Positions 5,441 through 11,407 of a stretch of DNA of 21,567 nt are shown here, piece by piece. The translations under genes were made by a program, and so were the position numbers. Source of the stretch: a virus; the IMG/VR virus record IMGVR_UViG_3300042905_002479, positions 1 to 21,567 of that record; one strand, given 5' to 3'. The first letter of the stretch is position 1; every line of letters starts with the position of its first letter. Below the pieces are notes generated by a model, which had not been told where the DNA came from, searched no databases, and saw nothing but the letters and a program-made list of their open reading frames with translations.

Positions 5441-5471
5441 CAAACCTAGCTGGTGTTCAATCTTCGTCAAA
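5441..5471 (-). promoter_or_regulatory. Candidate Bacteroidota-type promoter
   Basis: On the minus strand TTTG (5471-5468) is followed after 19 bases by TAGGTTTG (5448-5441). This matches the Bacteroidota primary-sigma pattern of a -33 TTTG and a -7 TAnnTTTG with about 19 bases between them. The TTGACG here would also serve as a sigma-70 -35, but no acceptable -10 lies 16-18 bases away. It sits about 20 bases before the regulator start. Confidence 0.5.
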
Positions 5472-5481
5472 TATTAATATT
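5470..5481. repeat. Perfect 12-base palindrome (possible operator)
   Basis: AATATTAATATT is a perfect palindrome touching the upstream element of the candidate promoter. A dimeric HTH protein, such as the one encoded immediately downstream, could bind there. It could equally be an AT-rich upstream element. Confidence 0.4.
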
Positions 5482-5520
5482 GGAGAGGCGTGGAGACTTT
5501 CGTTTCCGCGCCTTTCGCGG

Positions 5521-6054
5521 TTAACGGCGTCTTTTTTTGGCTCGGACATTTTTGCCAGCCAAGGCTTGTTGGTACGCCTCTTCAGTAATGACACGGCCTC
5601 GCAGCTTGAATAGCCAGTTAGGTTGGCGTGTAAAGCTCCAACTTACTCCTAAAGCCTTGAGGGTTGCTGCCGTCATCCCACCTTTAACCTTAAGACTTTC
5701 GACAATCTTGGAGTCGATAACTCTGGTGGATGTGGCCTTATCCCGATTGCTGGGGGGAACAGGATCGACCGCCATAGGTTCGGGTTTTGGTCGGGATAGC
5801 TTCCGTTGAAACTTGCGGGATTCCTCGCGTTCCACGGCATGGAAGTTCTTGTGACACTTTTTACAGAGACAAATCAAGTCATCAAGATGGTTTAGTTCGT
5901 CTCCCTTATGCTCGTAGGTTCGGTGGTGGGCTTGTAGGTCTAGCGGACTGTTGCAGAGTTGGCAGCGGAACCCTGCCCGTTTCTTGACGGCTCTGCTTAC
6001 CTCTCTCCAGTAAGGAGTAAGTAGATAGGCTTGGTATTGAGATTGCATTATCAT
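5521..6054 (-). CDS. HNH endonuclease
   Basis: A 177-residue protein whose N-terminal half is a zinc-stabilised HNH domain: YLLTPYWREVSRAVKKRAGF, then C-Q-L-C (31-34), a His pair H43-H44 (AHHRTYEHKGDE) and LCKKCHKNFH with Cys64 and Cys67. The two CxxC knuckles bind a structural zinc, and His44 is the expected catalytic base. The C-terminal half has a linker rich in Pro and Arg, a small helical domain (GGMTAATLKALGVSWSFTRQ) that may contact DNA, and a very basic tail (KKRRR). Such genes act as homing or packaging-associated nicking enzymes in phages. Starts at 6054 or 6048 are both possible. The 5422-5520 spacer downstream holds a promoter for the next gene. Confidence 0.8.
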   Translation of the reverse strand: MIMQSQYQAYLLTPYWREVSRAVKKRAGFRCQLCNSPLDLQAHHRTYEHKGDELNHLDDLICLCKKCHKNFHAVEREESRKFQRKLSRPKPEPMAVDPVPPSNRDKATSTRVIDSKIVESLKVKGGMTAATLKALGVSWSFTRQPNWLFKLRGRVITEEAYQQALAGKNVRAKKRRR

Positions 6055-6123
6055 CGCGGAACCCTTGCGCTGCGCGGCTTATCGGTTCGGTCGTTAATTG
6101 GATTATTTCGGGATTTCATCCGA

Positions 6124-6648
6124 TTACCACAATCCCCGAATTTCTCCCTGATACTCCTCCTCATCCCCATAACCCGATACAATACTATCGGTATCATAGA
6201 TGGTATTCTGTATATTGGTATTCTGGGATATTGGTGTTATAATGTGGTCGAGGTTTCCCGTGGACGGAATTTCCCGTGCGCTAGAAACCTTGACCACGGA
6301 AAGAGAGGAGCGCCAATTTGTGCGATTGCTACGCTGATCTTCCGCAACTGGCGCATCATAAAATGTCCAAGTATTGCAGAATCCTCCCTTACCCCCGCCA
6401 GAAAGCTCATACTTTACATAGCCAAGACTTTCCAATTCCCGAAAGTAGGTCTTGACCCTGTTGGCCCCGTCTGTGGTGTTGTTTACAAAGTAAGCCCGAT
6501 TTGCCACCCACTCATCGGCGTTGGATAGCACCATAGCCAGCAAACCTCTCGCCCCGAATGACAACTTCTTATCTCTTACGAGATCGTTTGATAGCTGGAC
6601 AAATCCGCCCCTAGTTACCCGCTTATAGACTGTTTGATTCTTTTTCAT
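6124..6648 (-). CDS. Winged-helix protein, candidate replication initiator or regulator
   Basis: ATG 6648 gives 174 residues; a GTG at 6669 falls inside a predicted RNA stem and is less likely. Residues about 10-85 follow the pattern of N-terminal winged-helix domains of phage/plasmid replication initiators: FVQLSNDLVRDKKLSFGARG, then LLAMVLSNADEW and a recognition region (DGANRVKTYFRELESLGYVK). The C-terminal half is low in structure and Ser/Thr/Asn-rich. The gene faces the strand-switch region with its structured repeats and is the first minus-strand gene, the usual place for an initiator next to an origin. Without the ATPase or primase domain of a full initiator, it could instead be a transcription regulator or a helicase-loader-like adaptor for the DnaB-type helicase. 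Confidence 0.6.
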   Translation of the reverse strand: MKKNQTVYKRVTRGGFVQLSNDLVRDKKLSFGARGLLAMVLSNADEWVANRAYFVNNTTDGANRVKTYFRELESLGYVKYELSGGGKGGFCNTWTFYDAPVAEDQRSNRTNWRSSLSVVKVSSAREIPSTGNLDHIITPISQNTNIQNTIYDTDSIVSGYGDEEEYQGEIRGLW

Positions 6649-6663
6649 AGCAATAAATAAAAT

Positions 6664-6801
6664 TGCCACTCAAATGACGGGGCGTGGGATGATTGAGAAC
6701 CCGACAATGAAACAAGCAAGTTACTCCCTCACCCCGCCACTTGAATGGCAGATTAATATTTATTGTTATTTCTTGTTTCATACTCAATCGTCTGGGTTCT
6801 C
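6664..6801 (-). repeat. Interleaved inverted repeats, possible pseudoknotted leader
   Basis: Pair A: 6664-6689 is inverted-repeated at 6725-6750, with 21 of 26 positions identical. Pair B: GAGAACCC-n4-ATGAAACAAG (6695-6716) is inverted-repeated at 6772-6801 with a 12-base insert instead of four. The order along the DNA is A, B, A', B', the topology of a pseudoknot. In a minus-strand RNA, four of the five mismatches in pair A become G-U pairs, giving 25 of 26 pairable positions around a 35-base loop that holds one B arm. The stem ends 15 bases before the initiator-like start codon. Confidence 0.6.
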
Positions 6802-6915
6802 ACATCAGACTGTTGTAACTTCTCACAAAGGGTCAGACATGGCAAGTTCAAAAACGCTCAAAAAAACATTGAACGCCCCGAAGGGGCTATGGTCTATGTA
6901 TGTATGAACACTTTT

Positions 6916-6992
6916 GGAGGCGGGGAGACCCGCATGCAAATGCGAAGGCTTCAAAGGCTGGGGGGCCAATGAAGTTGCGCCACCCCGCTTCC
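6916..6992 (+). ncRNA. Candidate structured RNA (three-way junction) leader
   Basis: On the plus strand 6916-6925 pairs with 6983-6992 (nine Watson-Crick pairs plus one G-U). Inside are two further helices. One is 6931-6935 with 6940-6944, closed by a GCAA (GNRA) tetraloop. The other is 6947-6953 with 6970-6976, containing 6956-6959 against 6964-6967. An alternative hairpin, GCGGG-GAGA-CCCGC (6920-6933), is mutually exclusive with the outer helix. AATCTTTTT and the ATG at 7002 follow directly. This looks like a regulatory leader or attenuator; I recognise no known riboswitch class. Confidence 0.4.
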
Positions 6993-7001
6993 AATCTTTT
7001 T

Positions 7002-7283
7002 ATGAAACCACTACTAATAGTATTACTACTAACAGCCAATATTCAGGCACAAGACGGTTCTTTTAATGGGACGATCTATGATTTGAATTCGGGGCGGATA
7101 CAGGTCATTAGAGGATCGGTGGACATCAAACCCACCGAAAGCCCGTATCTTACCACCCTTCGCCGCATCAATGCGGAGTTGGCCGAATCAAACGCCCGTT
7201 TGAGTGCGGAGATTACAGCGAACAATCAACTCTACGAACTGCGCGAGCAGACGCGACTCCTTCGCAAAATTGCCGACCAATGA
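7002..7283 (+). CDS. Exported protein with C-terminal coiled coil, 93 residues
   Basis: Start ATG 7002 gives a typical signal peptide (MKPLLIVLLLTANIQAQDGS) with likely cleavage after I-Q-A near residue 15. An ATG at 6969 would prepend a polar segment and lies inside the structured leader, so it is less likely. The mature part has a short beta-like region (GTIYDLNSGRIQVIRGSVDI). A heptad-rich helix follows, about residues 50-90 (TLRRINAELAESNARLSAEI). It is probably a periplasmic or envelope-associated trimer/dimer. The stop overlaps the next start (ATGA). No family is recognised; spanin-like roles were considered but not supported. Confidence 0.65.
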   Translation: MKPLLIVLLLTANIQAQDGSFNGTIYDLNSGRIQVIRGSVDIKPTESPYLTTLRRINAELAESNARLSAEITANNQLYELREQTRLLRKIADQ

Positions 7284-7927
7284 GCAACTATCTCAACGTC
7301 AACATCCCAACCTTCTTTGCTTTCGTAGACGAGGGATTCTTTTATGACTTGGAACCCAGCGTCAGCAGGGAAAGACAACTAGTCGAAGTATTTGCCTTCA
7401 CCTCCATCCCTCAACGATGTGGATTGTTCAGCGTGATGACCGAATACGGAAGCCAGCATGCCAGAGTTCCGATCCACTATCTCCACACTGAGGAAATTGG
7501 AGGGACGTTTTACCCTCTGGATTGGATACAACTTTGGGATTCCATGAGTTATTACTGTTCGGTTAACATCTTGGACTACTGCAAGAATCGGGCGGCAAAC
7601 ATCATGCTCAAGAACAAGTCCCTTGAGGAGGCCAAGTATATGTTCACCTTGGATTGGTGCCTTGGGCCTCATTACACAAGTGGCTACGGGGAGATGGCTG
7701 CTGGCCACAAATGCGGCCATGTGTTTGCGGGCGATGGGCAATATTTTATCCAACCCAACAACCGTGTGTTATGGATGGACGGCGGATCGTTTATCGCTAA
7801 AAAATTCCCAACCAAGCCCAACTGGAAGGTTTTCAGCCAAGAGTTTAGCTGCGAGCATACAGGCAGCAGATGGGTTAGTGAAAGCGAGGAGGAACTATGG
7901 TTTTACGACTTCAAAGAGCAGGGATAG
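7280..7927 (+). CDS. Hypothetical phage protein, 215 residues
   Basis: ATG 7280 overlaps the previous stop by four bases. This cytoplasmic-looking protein is rich in aromatic residues and cysteine. An N-terminal beta-rich region (VNIPTFFAFVDEGFFYDLEP; then VFAFTSIPQRCGLFSVMTEY) runs into HARVPIHYLHTEE, a pattern I associate with uncharacterised proteins in several phages. The middle has SVNILDYCKNRAANIMLKNK, and the C-terminal half has H/C-rich loops (GHKCGHVFAGDGQYFIQPNN) and WMDGGSF. Whether the Cys/His residues bind metal is unclear. No function assigned. Its last 31 bases overlap the lipoprotein start. Confidence 0.7.
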   Translation: MSNYLNVNIPTFFAFVDEGFFYDLEPSVSRERQLVEVFAFTSIPQRCGLFSVMTEYGSQHARVPIHYLHTEEIGGTFYPLDWIQLWDSMSYYCSVNILDYCKNRAANIMLKNKSLEEAKYMFTLDWCLGPHYTSGYGEMAAGHKCGHVFAGDGQYFIQPNNRVLWMDGGSFIAKKFPTKPNWKVFSQEFSCEHTGSRWVSESEEELWFYDFKEQG

Positions 7928-8175
7928 GATTAGCACTACTTATTGCAAGTGGTTGCGCTTCTTATCCGCGACCCTATCCTTGGAATTTCCCCCCAGAGGA
8001 GGAATGGAACGCCCCGCTGGAGACTAGCTGGCTTAATCTTGTTGATAACTGGCGAAATCTGACAGCCCCGCGCAATAAAGTGTGGAATCCGCTTATTCGT
8101 GAGTATGAGCCTGATTTTGGCTCGGAGATTGAACTTTTGCAGCGGGATCTTGAAGAACATGAATTGTATCAATGA
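7897..8175 (+). CDS. Small phage-encoded lipoprotein, 92 residues
   Basis: ATG 7897 is preceded by GAGGAGG (7886-7892), one of the few recognisable ribosome sites, and lies inside the end of the 215-residue gene. The N-terminus has a basic start, a hydrophobic run and a lipobox ending in Cys (LALLIASGCASY, Cys20), so signal peptidase II processing and membrane anchoring are expected. The mature protein is Pro/Trp-rich (YPRPYPWNFPPEEEWNAP) and then acidic and helical. A Pro-rich lipoprotein recalls outer-membrane spanins (Rz1 type), and the neighbouring exported coiled-coil protein could be its partner, but no lysin is nearby. Its last 83 bases are antisense to the HNH gene. Confidence 0.65.
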   Translation: MVLRLQRAGIGLALLIASGCASYPRPYPWNFPPEEEWNAPLETSWLNLVDNWRNLTAPRNKVWNPLIREYEPDFGSEIELLQRDLEEHELYQ

Positions 8176-8488
8176 TCCAGCCCTGCTTGCGGGCTTCTCT
8201 GCCATTCTGGTGGATAAAGTCATGGCAGGCTCGACAAAGCGCGGCAAACAGACTGTAGTCACAAAGGTAGCGACCAACCCTGCCCGCCTTATGATGGATG
8301 TCCTGACTCTTCGCCTTCTTGCATTTCTCGCACATGGGATGCAGTGCCAAGTAGGCTTTTTTTACCTTTGCATACTCCTTGTATTCACTCTGGCGCTTGG
8401 GGGATGCATTCCGCAACCGTCCGCTGCGTTTGAGGCCATTCGACCTTTTGAGTGGAGTTTTTGAACGAAGTGGAGTTTTTCTTGTCAT
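8093..8488 (-). CDS. HNH endonuclease (phage recombination-nuclease-like)
   Basis: ATG 8488 gives 131 residues; a GTG 15 bases upstream is less likely. A basic N-terminus with a duplicated K-T-P-L-(R/K) motif (TRKTPLRSKTPLKRS) precedes a zinc HNH core: C-E-K-C at residues 53-56, H65-H66 (SQDIHHKAGR), and LCRACHDFIHQN with Cys85, Cys88 and His89/His93. This layout is shared by phage HNH proteins related to NinG/Rap-like recombination nucleases. It is the only minus-strand gene in this plus-strand block, overlaps the lipoprotein gene tail-to-tail by 83 bases, and starts 7 bases from the divergent gene at 8496, leaving no room for a separate divergent promoter pair. Confidence 0.75.
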   Translation of the reverse strand: MTRKTPLRSKTPLKRSNGLKRSGRLRNASPKRQSEYKEYAKVKKAYLALHPMCEKCKKAKSQDIHHKAGRVGRYLCDYSLFAALCRACHDFIHQNGREARKQGWIIDTIHVLQDPAAKVQSPSQNQAHTHE

Positions 8489-8495
8489 ACCTACT

Positions 8496-8684
8496 ATGAT
8501 CACTTGGAACGATTACAACGATACAAAGCCCGATACTGAGGGAATCTACCTTATTAAAAACGACGAGTCAAACCCCCCATTGAGGTGGGCCTGCCATTAC
8601 CATCCCCACCATGGATGGAGTGGTATTGGACATATACTTGAGCGTGTGATTAAGTATTGGAGTCCATGGCCCGATTCAAAGTAG
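8496..8684 (+). CDS. DUF551-like small protein, 62 residues
   Basis: Start ATG 8496 is favoured because the preceding codons in frame are antisense to the HNH gene. The product reads ITWNDYNDTKPDTEGIYLIK, then RWACHYHPHHGWSGIG, ending in KYWSPWPDSK. The W-x(n)-P...G-x-Y/V-L-(I/V) start and the terminal Y/H-W-x-P-x-P are the pattern of DUF551 proteins, common small phage proteins of unknown role. It overlaps the next gene by 19 bases. Confidence 0.65.
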   Translation: MITWNDYNDTKPDTEGIYLIKNDESNPPLRWACHYHPHHGWSGIGHILERVIKYWSPWPDSK

Positions 8685-8896
8685 TATTAACAGTTATCAA
8701 TGAAGACTCCGTCTCCCCATTCGTGGTTGGCCCACGATTCCGTCGAGGAACCCCCATGCCAATGGAAGCGTTGTACGCTGAACGTGGCGGTTACTTCTTT
8801 GACCCAGAATCAGAAATCGAGATGGCCAGAACATGCGCTGAACAGTTTACCAAATACCTCCAACAAGCAGACCAAAAAAAGAAAAAGAAAAAATGA
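8666..8896 (+). CDS. Hypothetical protein with poly-lysine tail, 76 residues
   Basis: ATG 8666 is preferred to a TTG at 8657; GGAG lies close upstream. The N-terminal part is a beta strand (MARFKVVLTVINEDSVSPFV). The middle contains GPRFRRGTPMPMEALYAERG, followed by a helix (EMARTCAEQFTKYLQQADQ). It ends in six lysines encoded by an A-rich run carrying A_AAA_AAG. The stop overlaps the next start (ATGA). No family recognised. Confidence 0.65.
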   Translation: MARFKVVLTVINEDSVSPFVVGPRFRRGTPMPMEALYAERGGYFFDPESEIEMARTCAEQFTKYLQQADQKKKKKK

Positions 8897-9084
8897 GCGA
8901 TAAAACCAAAACATTTATTGTGTGTTACGGAGAAAAAACCGTCGAACTCCACGGGTTCGGTCTTTCCCATGAAGAGGCAACTCTTCAGGCCGACCAGCTA
9001 ACGAGGTCTGGAAAGCGCAACGTCCGCATTCGTCTGGAAGATCCCATTCATCCTAGCTGGCCGCTTAACTTCGACGCACAATGA
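8893..9084 (+). CDS. Hypothetical protein, 63 residues
   Basis: ATG 8893 overlaps the previous stop, and its own TGA overlaps the next ATG. Sequence: KTKTFIVCYGEKTVELHGFG, then a helix (HEEATLQADQLTRSGKRNV) and RIRLEDPIHP. The alternation suggests a small beta-beta-alpha-beta fold. No motif identifies it. It is probably translated together with the glycosyltransferase-like gene that follows. Confidence 0.65.
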   Translation: MSDKTKTFIVCYGEKTVELHGFGLSHEEATLQADQLTRSGKRNVRIRLEDPIHPSWPLNFDAQ

Positions 9085-10094
9085 ATATTGTCTTTGCCTA
9101 CCATAACGGAGACGCCGATCTGGCTATGGAGTCCGCCAAGGCCATTACTGCCATGGGAATTAACATGCGCCACAAGGCAACAGTATGTACCAAGAGTGAT
9201 ACATCTGGTGTTTCCGATGTCATTCACGAACTCAAGAAAAGCTTTCCAGAAGTTGACCACCTGACCGCCCAAGACGGATTTGATGGCTGGCCACTTGGCC
9301 CAAACCAGATGTTTAGTGATGTGGCTGCTGCCATGTATTCAACCAATGCTCCGTTTTACTTTTGGGAGCCAGATTGTGTTCCGATGAAAGAGGGATGGGT
9401 AGATGACTTGGACGCCGAATACCACAGAAAAGTCGGAATTATGGGCCATCTCTACGAAGGCGGAATGGCAACCAATGGGAAGAATATCTACAGGATGATT
9501 GTGGGTAGTGCTGTTTACCCGCCCAATTTCTTGGACTTTTGTCCTTCCGCGCAGTCCTTATCGACCTACAATTTGGCTTACAAAAACGCAGGCACCATCC
9601 CCGAACCATGGGATGTTCGTTGCCGCTGGAACTTCATGGCCATTGGCCGCGACACCCCACTGATCCGCACCTACTGGAAAAGTGTCAACTACCAGTGGAA
9701 GGATGGGAAGATTGTCTTCTATGCCGAAGACCCCGAAGCCCAAGCTGTCCAAGGAGTCACTTGCCCAGATAGAGTCATCTCCAGCCAAGCCGTGGTCATC
9801 CACGGATGTAAAGATGGGTCACTCCACAAGATGGCGCAAGAGGGGTTTCCAATGCCACAAAGCGTCAACAATGATGCACAAAGTGGGACGGCTTGCGATA
9901 AAGCATCAGAAGTGGTGCATAATTCGCCAGAAGTGGCGATAAAATCAGAATCTACTCTGAAACCCAAAAATAAATCGTCACAAAAGGCGAAAAAGAAACG
10001 GGTTATCTCGGAGCAAGAGCGCGAACGCCGCAGGCAATCCATGCTGGAAATTTTGCAAAGAAAGCGTGAACGAAAAGCCCAATCGGCTGTCTAA
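9081..10094 (+). CDS. Glycosyltransferase-like protein with basic C-terminal tail
   Basis: A 337-residue protein. The N-terminal strand-helix MNIVFAYHNGDADLAMESAK and, at residues 91-101, FYFWEPDCVPM with an E-P-D triad (96-98) fit a GT-A fold in which the acidic residues bind a metal and nucleotide sugar. GWVDDLDAEY and IMGHLYEGGMATNGKNIYRM follow, typical of phage and bacterial GT-A proteins. Possible acceptors are phage DNA bases, virion proteins or host surface sugars; none can be chosen. From about residue 262 a low-complexity tail (KPKNKSSQKAKKKRVISEQE, then RERRRQSMLEILQRKRERK) is highly basic and may bind nucleic acid. It lies directly before the DnaB-type gene. Confidence 0.6.
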   Translation: MNIVFAYHNGDADLAMESAKAITAMGINMRHKATVCTKSDTSGVSDVIHELKKSFPEVDHLTAQDGFDGWPLGPNQMFSDVAAAMYSTNAPFYFWEPDCVPMKEGWVDDLDAEYHRKVGIMGHLYEGGMATNGKNIYRMIVGSAVYPPNFLDFCPSAQSLSTYNLAYKNAGTIPEPWDVRCRWNFMAIGRDTPLIRTYWKSVNYQWKDGKIVFYAEDPEAQAVQGVTCPDRVISSQAVVIHGCKDGSLHKMAQEGFPMPQSVNNDAQSGTACDKASEVVHNSPEVAIKSESTLKPKNKSSQKAKKKRVISEQERERRRQSMLEILQRKRERKAQSAV

Positions 10095-10102
10095 CGCTTA
10101 CT

Positions 10103-11407
10103 ATGCACGAAGTCATTCACGAACCCTCGGCTGAAACCGCACTCCTCTCCTGCCTCTGCCATGCGCCAACAGAGGACCAAAGAGAGATCCTTCTATCCAT
10201 TAAGGAGGATCACTTCTACCTTCAAGAGAACAAGATCATCTTTCGGGCGATCATGCGCTGTATCGCCAAGGGGATGCAGGCTGACATCATCAATGTCAAA
10301 GGAGAGATTGAAGCCGCCAACGAATACGACATCATTGGTGGTGAACAAAAGATTACAGAAGTTGCGACTTCGTGTGTAGCCCACAACAACTGGAAACGCT
10401 ACTACCCCAAGCTGGAAGAAGCCCGTTACAGAAGGTCGCTGGAATACTTGGCCAATGACATGGTTCACAAGGCGAGGGACCGCGAGCTAAAGATTGAAGA
10501 ACTAAAGAACTGGTCGGAAACAACCGTGATGCGGGCCGATTACGAGATTGATGATGGAGACAAACTATCAATCAATAGCGCCCTAGACCGCGCTGCCCAA
10601 AACATCGAATCCACCATTGCTGGCAAGCCCTGTATCGGTATCCGCACAGGAATCACACCATTGGATGACATCCTTATGTTTGGATTGCGCGGAGGAGACA
10701 TGGTTGTTTTGGCGGCAAGACCAGCAGTAGGAAAGACTGCAAGCGCACTACAGATTGCTGAAAACGTAGCACTAAACCAGAAAAAGCGGGTGCTTATATT
10801 TTCTTTAGAGATGACCAGTGTTGCACTTATGGAACGCATGATCCGCTCGCGGGCGCGTGTGGGTGCGGCTGACATCCTTTCTGGTCGTGTTACCCAGCAT
10901 CAAAAACAATCTCTGGCACGTTCTATCCAAGAAATCCACGGATCGGAAATTATATGCGATGATAGCTCGGCAAAGTCCATAGGCTATCTCAAAGCTGTTG
11001 CCCGCCGCGCCCACCAACGGACACCACTAGACCTTGTCATTATTGACTACTTGCAGTTGGTTAAAGGTGACAGCAAGCGCGGAAAAGACAATCGCGTGTG
11101 CGAGGTAGAAGAGATCAGCGGTGGGATCAAGGATCTGGCCAAGACCCTCAAGGTTCCTGTTTTGGTGCTTGCTCAACTTAACCGTGATCCCGACAAGCGT
11201 GGTGGACGCCCAAGCCTTTCAGACCTAAAGGGATCTGGAGCAATCGAACAGGATTCAGATATCGTCATTATGCTTCACAGCGAAGATGCTCAAGACCATG
11301 AGCAAAATCCGACCATGGAGTTTATTGTTGGTAAGCATCGTGACGGCCCGACAGGCGTTGCCAACATGAGCTTCAACAAGGCGATTACTCGCTTTGAGGT
11401 TGCTTGA
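10103..11407 (+). CDS. DnaB-type replicative DNA helicase
   Basis: A 434-residue hexameric 5'-3' helicase of the DnaB family that unwinds the replication fork using ATP. The N-terminal helical domain runs to about residue 110 and the RecA-like domain from about 175. Walker A is ARPAVGKTA (205-213), SLEM is at 234-237 and Walker B is LVIIDYLQL (311-319). Then come the AQLNRDP motif (357-363) and KHRDGPTG (411-418), whose arginine acts as a finger residue. It lacks the intein or primase fusion seen in some phages. Start ATG 10103 follows the previous gene by 8 bases. The end overlaps a minus-strand gene tail-to-tail by 23 bases. No loader or primase is visible in the window; the winged-helix protein at 6124-6648 could be a partner. 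Confidence 0.95.
   Translation: MHEVIHEPSAETALLSCLCHAPTEDQREILLSIKEDHFYLQENKIIFRAIMRCIAKGMQADIINVKGEIEAANEYDIIGGEQKITEVATSCVAHNNWKRYYPKLEEARYRRSLEYLANDMVHKARDRELKIEELKNWSETTVMRADYEIDDGDKLSINSALDRAAQNIESTIAGKPCIGIRTGITPLDDILMFGLRGGDMVVLAARPAVGKTASALQIAENVALNQKKRVLIFSLEMTSVALMERMIRSRARVGAADILSGRVTQHQKQSLARSIQEIHGSEIICDDSSAKSIGYLKAVARRAHQRTPLDLVIIDYLQLVKGDSKRGKDNRVCEVEEISGGIKDLAKTLKVPVLVLAQLNRDPDKRGGRPSLSDLKGSGAIEQDSDIVIMLHSEDAQDHEQNPTMEFIVGKHRDGPTGVANMSFNKAITRFEVA

Larger units (their letters stand above)
6649..7001. other. Strand-switch intergenic region, candidate origin or control region
   Basis: About 350 bases with no convincing protein gene, between the minus-strand left arm and the plus-strand middle genes. 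The left part (to about 6870) is AT-rich around 6750-6785 and carries interleaved inverted repeats; the right part is GC-rich. Other elements: TTCTCACA...TCAGAC occurs twice (6798-6810 and 6820-6837). GTTCAA (6846-6851) faces TTGAAC (6869-6874), directly followed by a GCCCC-GAA-GGGGC hairpin (6875-6887). Divergent transcription must start here or nearby, but I could not identify convincing -35/-10 pairs. Confidence 0.55.

Noticed and set aside
5506-5520. CCGCG/CGCGG hairpin after the HNH gene as a terminator
   Set aside because: The stem has five pairs and no U-tract follows on the minus strand.
6875-6887. GCCCC-GAA-GGGGC hairpin as an intrinsic terminator
   Set aside because: On the minus strand the T-run begins only after about eight bases, and there is no gene upstream on that strand to terminate. 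Kept only as an unexplained hairpin.
6674-6907. 77-residue plus-strand frame in the strand-switch region
   Set aside because: It runs through the interleaved repeats, has no ribosome site, and its composition resembles no phage protein; the repeats explain the sequence better.
7002-8175. Spanin pair (exported coiled-coil protein and Pro-rich lipoprotein)
   Set aside because: The coiled-coil protein looks cleaved, not membrane-anchored, the two genes are not nested or adjacent, and no endolysin is nearby.
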